Source: a virus
Virus record (IMG/VR): IMGVR_UViG_3300042197_003960
Location: 1-43,244 of that record
DNA: 43,244 nt
Strand: one strand, 5' to 3'
Shown here: positions 31,693 to 38,081 of the stretch, piece by piece
How positions within the stretch are numbered: position 1 is the first letter of the stretch
Layout: every line of letters begins with the position of its first letter
Program-made: the position numbers and the translations under genes
The notes under the pieces: model-generated
What the model saw: the letters and a program-made list of their open reading frames with translations, nothing else
What the model was told of the DNA's origin: nothing
Database searches by the model: none

Positions 31693-32210
31693 GCTAACTC
31701 CCGTATTTTCAAGTATTCTAGGCTATCCCATAGCAATAATATCTGCCTGCGGCAATCTTCCAGAGCATGATGACTGGCGGGATATTTGTTTAGATTTGGC
31801 ACGAGACTGAAAACTGTGCGGCTGTCTCGCACCGAAAAGTATCGCCAAGGCAAAGCCATATTGTAGCTTTTGTAGGCGTCTTCTAGTATCGTCATATCAT
31901 AAGTAGGACCTTGGGCCCATATCCTCTTCGCATGCCAACAGATGCGATGCAGTCCCACGAGAGCTTGATCGAGAGGGATACGATTTGTTTCTCCAAACGC
32001 TTCTTCACGTACTATCTCGGGTTGCGTAGCCCACCACTCTATGGTACTTTGCTGGATGCTACGACGTTCCTGGCTTTCCAATGCAACGCGTACATAAAAC
32101 TCGCGACCAAATTTATCTCGCGTCAAAGGATCAAATTCCTGTGCGGCTATAGTGAGTATGGTAGTATCAGGGCCAGTGCCCAGACCTTCGATATCAAGCA
32201 TGACGTCCAT
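31689..32210 (-). CDS. DEDD-family 3'-5' exonuclease
   Basis: A 173-residue exonuclease of the Rv2179c/exodeoxyribonuclease VIII-like DEDDh group. MLDIEGLGTGP holds D6 and E8, GPTYDMTILEDAY holds D105, and ASHHALEDCRRQ holds H148 and D152. This resembles the role of T4 DexA (227 residues), though shorter. It is coupled to dNMP kinase (ATGA), suggesting a host-DNA or RNA degradation and nucleotide-salvage pair. RNA versus DNA preference cannot be told. Confidence 0.8.
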   Translation of the reverse strand: MDVMLDIEGLGTGPDTTILTIAAQEFDPLTRDKFGREFYVRVALESQERRSIQQSTIEWWATQPEIVREEAFGETNRIPLDQALVGLHRICWHAKRIWAQGPTYDMTILEDAYKSYNMALPWRYFSVRDSRTVFSLVPNLNKYPASHHALEDCRRQILLLWDSLEYLKIRELA

Positions 32211-32248
32211 GCTGATATTATAGCATGGATCAGGGAACGAATCAACAG

Positions 32249-32521
32249 TTATCGATTCAACAATCGGATGAGTTTGCTCTTTGGATTTACTCGTTTGGTA
32301 CGCCGAGTCTTGCGCGCCTGGCGTATCTTGGTACGAGCGCGTGTTTTTTTCATCCTCTGGGCTTGGGCGAAATCTGGTGCGGAAGAACAGTCACTTACGC
32401 GCGGTACTGTACGGTTGGCACGTGGACCAGATTCACAGCGCCAGTTCAAGGTCACTTTGCCAGTGCGCGGATTGCGCCGCCACACCATGCGGTGTTCGGT
32501 GATGAATTCGTGTGCTCGCAT
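32249..32521 (-). CDS. Basic internal-protein candidate with capsid-targeting-like N terminus
   Basis: A 90-residue, very basic protein starting MRAHEFITEHRMVW, which matches the T4 capsid-targeting pattern with a FITE protease-type site. It then has KVTLNWRCESGPRANRTVPRVSDC and a Lys/Arg-rich C terminus (RMKKTRARTKIRQARKTRRTKRVNP). T4 internal proteins IPI-IPIII are likewise small, basic, tagged at the N terminus and packaged with DNA. Relatives occur in cyanophage-type phages, unassigned. The ATG at 32521 has no SD and is four bases from a late octamer. An upstream in-frame start (32566) would lie inside the next gene. Confidence 0.75.
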   Translation of the reverse strand: MRAHEFITEHRMVWRRNPRTGKVTLNWRCESGPRANRTVPRVSDCSSAPDFAQAQRMKKTRARTKIRQARKTRRTKRVNPKSKLIRLLNR

Positions 32522-32525
32522 TTGG

Positions 32526-32533
32526 TATTTATC
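32526..32533 (-). promoter_or_regulatory. Late promoter octamer GATAAATA, 4 nt from start codon
   Basis: Minus-strand octamer four bases before the ATG at 32521, overlapping the stop of the upstream gene. No SD can lie within a transcript starting here. Confidence 0.5.
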
Positions 32534-33386
32534 AGGAGTTGTATTCGCAATAAACCCGTCGCGCAACTTGAAAATCTAAATTACGATCGTGACATTCGAA
32601 GATTAAATCCTCGACATCGTCAGGTGTCATCTGGAGTTGCAGCACACTGATCATACGATAGAACACAGCGAAATCATGGAAGGGAGTTGAAAAATGTCTG
32701 ATCACAGTGTCATTGGCGTGTGCTTTGAGCAGAACTCCGGATTCTTTCCATATGTTCATGCCATGATTTTTCTGCCAGTAATAATCATACATTTCATCAA
32801 ACATGCGTAGATTTTTTAACACCGAACCTTGTCCGTGTTGCATTGATATGTCTTGCATACATCGCTGGAATTTAGTTTTGTTCCACAACACAGAAAAAGG
32901 GAGATATTGCGATTTCCCAGGGGATTGTTTCCATTCTGGCACAGAAAAATTTATAAATTTAAACCATAACGTCTTTATCAACTCTCTATCGGATAATTCG
33001 CCACAAGAAGCGTAGGGGCGATCGCCAGCACGTAAAATCAAGTTTATCACGGAAATCAGCTGACCGATATGGCTGTCTGTTATGACATGTATGACGGTGC
33101 ATTTTTCTGGTACCGGTATTTCTAGATCTTGATCTGTCCAATGTGCTGCAAAACATTGCATTTTGTTGATGCAGTCATCACCAAATTGCCAGGTATGGAT
33201 AGTACCAATATCAGTAAATATGTTTTTTCCTGGATTGACATCAAAAACGCAGAGATTTATTGCATATGCCATGAAGTTACCACTCTGTCCTGGGAAAAAA
33301 TCTATCAGTATTGGCGTTTTGGCTCCATGTAAAAGCTTCCGGCCCTGGTGATTCCAGAAGTGATTCGAAATTGCTGTGAATGTCAC
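32532..33386 (-). CDS. Unknown protein, 284 aa
   Basis: I do not recognise this protein. It opens with TFTAISNHFWNHQGRKLLHGAKTPILIDFFPGQSGNFMAYAINLCVF. The PGQSGNF glycine turn after a hydrophobic strand suggests a phosphate- or nucleotide-binding fold, as in sulfotransferase- or kinase-like proteins, without a standard P-loop. The start is a GTG at 33386 overlapping the gp13 stop (TAGTG). The reading frame upstream of it is gp13 coding DNA. It is moderately A+T-rich relative to gp13 and shows loose N-terminal similarity to the protein at 9701-10606. Confidence 0.7.
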   Translation of the reverse strand: MTFTAISNHFWNHQGRKLLHGAKTPILIDFFPGQSGNFMAYAINLCVFDVNPGKNIFTDIGTIHTWQFGDDCINKMQCFAAHWTDQDLEIPVPEKCTVIHVITDSHIGQLISVINLILRAGDRPYASCGELSDRELIKTLWFKFINFSVPEWKQSPGKSQYLPFSVLWNKTKFQRCMQDISMQHGQGSVLKNLRMFDEMYDYYWQKNHGMNIWKESGVLLKAHANDTVIRHFSTPFHDFAVFYRMISVLQLQMTPDDVEDLIFECHDRNLDFQVARRVYCEYNS

Positions 33387-34147
33387 TAACCGATCACCCA
33401 GGTCAAGGGTTGTGAGCCATCTACGTAGAGCTTGAGATCTTCTACGCCTTTGTCCATGATAGCTTGTCCTTCGCTTTTCATGGCAGCACCGTTGAGAGCA
33501 GTTCCGCCCTGCGGTCCGGCGATGGAAGCGAATTTTTCCCGGGCTTCGCCGATGATGTATTTGGTGGCTCCCACCATGTAGTCCCGGAACCACTGCGCGA
33601 TCTGGTGATCGGCCAGCAGCGTGATCTCGGGTTTGAGGTTGTAAGTCCACAGCAGCACCACTTCTCCGGTGCCACGCGGATCACGGATCAGCTGTAGTTT
33701 TTTCGTCACAGGATTCCAAGTGTAGTTGATGTAACCACCAAACATCCGGGCGGCCAGCTCTACGTATTGCTGATAGAAATCATAAGTGGCCATGCCACCC
33801 TGTTGGTCATAGGCCAAGAGATACACATTGAGCATGGCCTGTCCAAACGGATCAAAACTACCGCCAAATCCTGCTGTGCCCAGACCTATGGTACGACGGA
33901 AGATCTGCCGAACCGTTGATACTTCTTGTGGCAATGTATAGACGTTGACGTTGTCTTCGAGTTCTAGGAAACTGTAGCTCTCTTCGTAGGCGTTCTGTGC
34001 GCGCTGGCGATATGTTCCCAGGGTGCGCTGGTACGCTGATTCGAAATGTGCGGGATCGGGCTCGATGTCAATGATTCCATCGCCCAGCTGCAGGCGCACA
34101 TATTCTATCAGTTGTTTTTTAAGGGGGTCTAGGGTATCATTGCTCAT
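33386..34147 (-). CDS. gp13: gp13-like neck protein
   Basis: A 253-residue neck protein. KKQLIEYVRLQLGDGIIDIEPDPAHFESAYQRTLGTYRQRAQNAYEESYSFLELEDNVNVYTLP and later INYTWNPVTKKLQLIRDPRGTGEVVLLWTYNL and GEAREKFASIAGPQGGTALNG match my recall of cyanophage gp13. gp13 joins gp14 at the portal to form the tail-docking site. The ATG at 34147 has an SD (CGGAG) and a late octamer. It is on the opposite strand from gp14 and gp15, separated by homing endonucleases and an unknown gene. Confidence 0.85.
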   Translation of the reverse strand: MSNDTLDPLKKQLIEYVRLQLGDGIIDIEPDPAHFESAYQRTLGTYRQRAQNAYEESYSFLELEDNVNVYTLPQEVSTVRQIFRRTIGLGTAGFGGSFDPFGQAMLNVYLLAYDQQGGMATYDFYQQYVELAARMFGGYINYTWNPVTKKLQLIRDPRGTGEVVLLWTYNLKPEITLLADHQIAQWFRDYMVGATKYIIGEAREKFASIAGPQGGTALNGAAMKSEGQAIMDKGVEDLKLYVDGSQPLTWVIG

Positions 34148-34163
34148 GGGAGGCTCCGTGCAA

Positions 34164-34171
34164 TATTTAGC
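34164..34171 (-). promoter_or_regulatory. Late promoter octamer GCTAAATA before gp13
   Basis: Minus-strand octamer 16 bases before the gp13 ATG, with an SD between them. It shares its last base with the plus-strand octamer at 34171-34178, forming a back-to-back late promoter pair. Confidence 0.55.
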
Positions 34172-34178
34172 ATAAATA
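34171..34178 (+). promoter_or_regulatory. Late promoter octamer CATAAATA before the split GIY-YIG gene
   Basis: Plus-strand CATAAATA about 50 bases before the endonuclease ATG at 34232, back to back with the gp13 promoter. Confidence 0.5.
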
Positions 34179-34231
34179 CTTGACACATATCACACACACT
34201 TCTATGTCCAATTAACGAACAAGGAGGGTGT

Positions 34232-34765
34232 ATGGACTTTTCATATATGCTGTACTGGATCCATAGTGACCAGGAAACTGACATCTATACCCAAGGGTAT
34301 ATTGGAATCACAAAAGATCTTACTAGACGGCTCAAAGAGCATAGACGCCGTCCTAATTTTTTAGAACAACGATCTGTTGACATAATATTGCATGGCGACA
34401 AAAACTTTTGCAAAGATCTTGAAAACAGCTTGCGTCCAAAAAGAAATATTGGTTTGAATATAGCCGAAGGTGGCGGTTTACCTCCTAATGTACGCGGTAT
34501 CAAGCGCAGCCCAGAAACCCGACAAAAGCAATCTGCTAATAATGTTGGATTCAAGGGCAGACAGCATTCTGAGGAAACAAAACTGTAGATGAAATTATCC
34601 CGGCAGGGACGACCGGGCAAACCTCACACTGAAGAAACCAAACAGAAATTTAAACAGATTGCAAAAGCTAGAACTTACCCAAATGGAATGCTTGGTCGGA
34701 GGCACTCAGAAGAGACTAAACGAATTATAAGTGAAAAATCAAGATTACGGGTTAAAAAATCGTAA
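34232..34765 (+). pseudogene. GIY-YIG homing endonuclease interrupted by an in-frame TAG
   Basis: The first 118 codons encode a GIY-YIG-type domain (TQGYIGITKDLTRRLKEH) and the start of NUMOD3 repeats (RGIKRSPETRQKQS, FKGRQHSEETK). A TAG at 34586-34588 stops the frame. Directly after it the same frame continues from an ATG for another 58 codons to TAA at 34763-34765, with two more NUMOD3 repeats (GKPHTEETKQKF, GRRHSEETKRII). So one base change has split a 177-residue endonuclease, or the amber codon is read through, or the halves are made separately. A very strong SD (AAGGAGGG) precedes the start. Confidence 0.8.
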
Positions 34766-34766
34766 T

Positions 34767-35921
34767 TCACTTCACTCTCAGTATCACGAGATTTTCACTG
34801 CCACGACCGTTGTATTTGACATCTGTGGTTTTTAGATCTCGGAACCACTTGCGTGCGTTGGGCACCGATTGGGCGAGGAATTCTTTCAGCTGTTCGGCAG
34901 GTTTGCGCAGAGTCTTTTGCACGGTCTGCACCGAATCAAACCCAATGATGGCAGTGCCTTTCACAGTGAACGATCCCACATGGCTGTCGGCCATGACATG
35001 TATGAGCTTGCGTTTCTTGGTGTCGTATAGCCAGGCTTCAGTGGCTTCCGCCAGCTTGATCACAGGCTCGCTTTTGAGCTTCAATTCAGCAAACTCACGC
35101 AGGTACTGGAAACGCTGTGTGACACGCTCGGGACTCACGGGCTTTTTCTTGCGTGGGGCACGCTCGGTTTTCTTGACCTGCACATAGCTGTCGCAATCTG
35201 CCACCACGAGATCCACGAATTTTACGAGATTCCGGATTTGAGTCCGAGAGAAATTACCATAGCCCTCTACCAGCTGCCCATCATCCCCAGCTGCCACTGC
35301 GGCCAGCTCTGTCCGGCGATTAATCCAGACATCACGGATCTCTCGCACCAGCGCCGGAGCCACATTGTGACCACGCAACACAGCCATGGGCTTGTAGTCT
35401 GCTGTGAGTTTGGAGTCGGCCGCGATCAATTCATCGTACATGCCTTCAAGATCTCCCGCGGCTGTGATCATGATGTCTCGCAGTCGATCCTGGATGTTGG
35501 GTTTCTTCACTTCTTCCACTGCCTGTTCTACCACCCGCTTGACAGATCGCTGCGCTGTTATGTGCTGTTCTATGGTGTCAGTGATGTGGCGCAGTTCGCG
35601 CTCGTTGATGTCTAGGCCTTTCATGTGCATACGGGCCAGCCAACCTGCTGTGAGCATGTTGAGATGCTCACTGACACGTGCGAAATTTTTTGCGAGTTCT
35701 GTGTGCCCACGCCACGCCAACCATTCTGTCAGTAATTCTCGAGCATCTCGCTTGCCGTAGTGATAATTGTACCAGCTGAAACCACCAATCAGTGCGCTGT
35801 TGCGTGTTTCTGGTGTGGGCTGAACCGGCCATTCGGGTTCTGAACCGGTGTACTTGACATCCGGTGTGCGCGGGTTCATGGGTTTTAGGGGTTTGGGTGC
35901 AGCGGCACGAGTCTTGACCAT
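34767..35921 (-). CDS. Conserved phage protein of unknown function, 384 aa
   Basis: A 384-residue protein with a proline-rich N terminus (AAPKPLKPMNPRTPDVKYTG), a long helical centre and a C-terminal domain containing EAWLYDTKKRKLIHVMADSHVGSFTVKGTAIIGFD. I recall relatives in aquatic T4-like phages, all uncharacterised. No catalytic motif is visible. It has its own sigma70-type promoter (35947-35975), so it is probably made early, unlike the structural genes on either side. The SD is TGGAG, eight bases before the ATG. Confidence 0.75.
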   Translation of the reverse strand: MVKTRAAAPKPLKPMNPRTPDVKYTGSEPEWPVQPTPETRNSALIGGFSWYNYHYGKRDARELLTEWLAWRGHTELAKNFARVSEHLNMLTAGWLARMHMKGLDINERELRHITDTIEQHITAQRSVKRVVEQAVEEVKKPNIQDRLRDIMITAAGDLEGMYDELIAADSKLTADYKPMAVLRGHNVAPALVREIRDVWINRRTELAAVAAGDDGQLVEGYGNFSRTQIRNLVKFVDLVVADCDSYVQVKKTERAPRKKKPVSPERVTQRFQYLREFAELKLKSEPVIKLAEATEAWLYDTKKRKLIHVMADSHVGSFTVKGTAIIGFDSVQTVQKTLRKPAEQLKEFLAQSVPNARKWFRDLKTTDVKYNGRGSENLVILRVK

Positions 35922-35946
35922 GATTATCTCCAGAACAGGATCATGT

Positions 35947-35975
35947 ATTGTAGCACGATGCTATTTAAGGGTCAA
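35947..35975 (-). promoter_or_regulatory. Sigma70-type promoter upstream of the 384-aa gene
   Basis: Minus-strand -35 TTGACC (35970-35975) and -10 TACAAT (35947-35952) with a 17-base spacer ending TGC, an extended -10. A late-type octamer CTTAAATA (35962-35969) fills the start of the spacer, as in the gp32 promoter. Confidence 0.75.
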
Positions 35976-35982
35976 CTAAATA
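35975..35982 (+). promoter_or_regulatory. Late promoter octamer ACTAAATA before the HNH gene
   Basis: Plus-strand octamer seven bases before the first ATG of the HNH endonuclease and adjoining the -35 of the divergent promoter. It probably also transcribes gp14, gp15 and the Nudix gene. Confidence 0.5.
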
Positions 35983-35989
35983 CTGGATC

Positions 35990-36694
35990 ATGATGTTTAA
36001 TAAGTTCAAATATACCAAGTGGTACAACGAGATCATCTTGCGAGCTCAAGCCAGAACGCTGTCATCTGACCTTTATCGAGAAAAACATCACATTGTGCCA
36101 AGGAGTTTGGGCGGCAGCAATCAAGCATCAAATCTGGTGATATTGACTGCCAGAGAACATTTCTTATGCCATTGGCTTCTAACCAAGATGACCAGTGGAC
36201 AAGATCAACAGAAAATGGCCTACGCTTGTAAGCGGATGATGCACAGTGCTGGGGAGAAACAATATCGATATAAAGTCAACAGCAAGCTGTATGAACAATT
36301 AAAAATCAGTTTGAACCAAATCTTGAAGAATCGAGAATTTACCGATTTATGGATAACTCCCCTCAAAAAATCAGCCAAACGAAGGGCCGACGCTGAAGGT
36401 GCAGAGGAAAAAGCCATACGAAGAGATAATATGATTCGTGTCAATAAAAGTCGCAAAGGTGAAAAAAGGCCTTGGCAAAGTGGCGCCAATAATCATTTTT
36501 TCGGTGTTCGGATGTGCGGAGCTGATAATCCTTTTTTTAACAAAAAACATTCAGAAACTACATTGTCCAAACTTCGCAAGCCCAAAGACAAATTGACATG
36601 TCCGCACTGTCAAAAAATTATTGGCGGACAAGCCAATTTCTATCGGTGGCATGGATCTAATTGCAAAATGTTCGAGGAGAATATAAATTCCTAG
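35990..36694 (+). CDS. HNH homing endonuclease
   Basis: A 234-residue endonuclease. The HNH core is EKHHIVPRSLGGSNQASNLVILTAREHFLCHWLL (H33, H34, N48, H57). A NUMOD3-like repeat (NPFFNKKHSETTLSKLRKP) and a C-terminal zinc finger (CPHCQKIIGGQANFYRWHGSNC) serve DNA recognition. It is A+T-rich compared with gp14 downstream. Its last codons overlap the apparent AUU start of gp14 and contain the gp14 SD, so the element has inserted exactly at the 5' end of the neck gene. Two adjacent ATG starts exist (35990, 35993). Confidence 0.88.
   Translation: MMFNKFKYTKWYNEIILRAQARTLSSDLYREKHHIVPRSLGGSNQASNLVILTAREHFLCHWLLTKMTSGQDQQKMAYACKRMMHSAGEKQYRYKVNSKLYEQLKISLNQILKNREFTDLWITPLKKSAKRRADAEGAEEKAIRRDNMIRVNKSRKGEKRPWQSGANNHFFGVRMCGADNPFFNKKHSETTLSKLRKPKDKLTCPHCQKIIGGQANFYRWHGSNCKMFEENINS
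36674..36679 (+). promoter_or_regulatory. Shine-Dalgarno (GAGGAG) for gp14 inside the HNH gene
   Basis: GAGGAG lies seven bases before ATT at 36687, the only position upstream of the conserved gp14 N terminus where a ribosome could be set in frame. The frame is closed by TAA at 36684-36686 just upstream and has no ATG, GTG or TTG until 36885. Confidence 0.55.
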
Positions 36695-38081
36695 GCTAAG
36701 TCTATGGCGTCCTAATCGAACCAACGACTATCAGTTCATCGATAAGATTATCAGTGAACAATACACCGTTGGTGGCCTGGATCTCTATATCCACAAATAT
36801 CTGGGCCCGCGTACTGGCACCGGAGATTCGGCCGAGTCTGGCAATTACGACCCCACACAACCCAACTACACCTCCGAAGATCCGTTGTTCATCCAAGACC
36901 TGCTGCTGGGCGAGAACCGTGACCGGGCCTATGATCCCGACATATATCGATTGCGCGGGGTTTACAACGTACAGGACATAGATTTTGATCTCACTCAGTT
37001 TGGCTTGTTCCTGCAGAATGATACCCTGTTCATAACGTTCCACTACAATGACATGATCGACACCGTTGGTCGCAAGCTGATGTCAGGTGACGTTCTGGAA
37101 GTACCAAATCTACGAGACATGAACCCTTTGGACCCTGCTATACCCCGGGCCCTGCCGCGCTATTACGTCATACAAGACACCAATTTCGCTTCAGAGGGAT
37201 TCTCCCAGACTTGGCTGCCGCACCTCTGGCGAGTCAAGGCCACTCCCTTGGTCAACAGCCAAGAATACAAGGAGATATTGGATCGTCCGTTCATGCCCGA
37301 GCAGATCTGGGACGACGGCAACTTCTACCCCCAGGGCAGCATAGTTAATTCCGGCGATCAGTATTACCAGGCAGTGCAGGACGTACCCCCGGGCACTGAT
37401 ATCACTGACCACGACTACTGGATCGAGATCGAGAATCCCAGCACCGTGGCGCAGGAATCCAGCACCCGACCGCGTGATCTCGAGATCAACGATGCCATCC
37501 TGGCCGCGGCCGAGCTTGAAGTACCACTCAGTGGCTACGACACAGTGCGGTTCTATATCTTTCCCACTAACCCCGATGGTACACCAGCGGATCCCGCAGG
37601 AGTCACCGTGGATCAACTGCTGCCCACAGCAGACCAGTCGGGCGTCAGCGTCAGCGGCGCGTCACAGACTCCACGGGCCGATGGATGGACCATGGGCTAT
37701 CTCACTGGCGATGGCATAGCGCCCAATGGGCTGCCAGTGACCCCGGGCGTGAGCTTCCCCGCCAATCCCCAAGAAGGAGACTATGCTCTCCGGCTTGATT
37801 ATTTCCCAAATCGCCTGTTCCGCTACAACGGACGGCGCTGGCTCAAGATCGAAGAAAACGTACGCACTGACCTCTCAAATGGCCCTGCCAACAACACGCT
37901 GCGCAGCAGCTTCGTCAACAATCAATACACGGTGCAGACCACCGATCAGGGCGACATACCCAGCCGCCAGAGCCTGAGCCAATTGCTGAAACCGCGTGCT
38001 GACAACGGCAACGACGGTGGCAACAAGCCCGCACGGCGCAGGCCCGGTACGCAACCCGGACAACCAAATCTGGAGGATTGA
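36687..38081 (+). CDS. gp14: gp14-like neck protein, apparent AUU start
   Basis: A 464-codon reading frame. The middle (DIDFDLTQFGLFLQNDTLFITFHYNDMIDTVGRKLMSGDVLEVPNL, then YYVIQDTNFASEGFSQTWLPHLWRVKATPLVNSQEYKEIL) follows the gp14 plan: 'FGL..NDTL', 'GD.I..P', 'E.K...'. Its position directly before gp15 fits. Conserved-looking protein (LSLWRPNRTNDYQFIDKIISEQY) extends up to 36687, where the only start option with an SD is AUU. The first normal start is a TTG at 36885, which would delete about 66 residues. The C terminus is Gly/Asn-rich and longer than T4 gp14 (256 residues). Confidence 0.65.
   Translation: MPRLSLWRPNRTNDYQFIDKIISEQYTVGGLDLYIHKYLGPRTGTGDSAESGNYDPTQPNYTSEDPLFIQDLLLGENRDRAYDPDIYRLRGVYNVQDIDFDLTQFGLFLQNDTLFITFHYNDMIDTVGRKLMSGDVLEVPNLRDMNPLDPAIPRALPRYYVIQDTNFASEGFSQTWLPHLWRVKATPLVNSQEYKEILDRPFMPEQIWDDGNFYPQGSIVNSGDQYYQAVQDVPPGTDITDHDYWIEIENPSTVAQESSTRPRDLEINDAILAAAELEVPLSGYDTVRFYIFPTNPDGTPADPAGVTVDQLLPTADQSGVSVSGASQTPRADGWTMGYLTGDGIAPNGLPVTPGVSFPANPQEGDYALRLDYFPNRLFRYNGRRWLKIEENVRTDLSNGPANNTLRSSFVNNQYTVQTTDQGDIPSRQSLSQLLKPRADNGNDGGNKPARRRPGTQPGQPNLED

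Noticed and set aside
33387-33650. N-terminal extension of the unknown protein at 32532-33386
   Set aside because: It lies within the gp13 gene in another frame and has a random Arg/His-rich composition. GTG at 33386 with the TAGTG overlap is the better start.
34180-34208. Plus-strand TTGACA with TATGTC 17 bases later, before the split GIY-YIG gene
   Set aside because: The -10 matches only about half of consensus and the spacer lacks the features shared by the four accepted promoters. The late octamer nearby explains expression better.
36702-37043. 113-codon minus-strand frame opposite gp14
   Set aside because: Fully antisense to gp14 coding sequence with conserved motifs; no promoter or SD.
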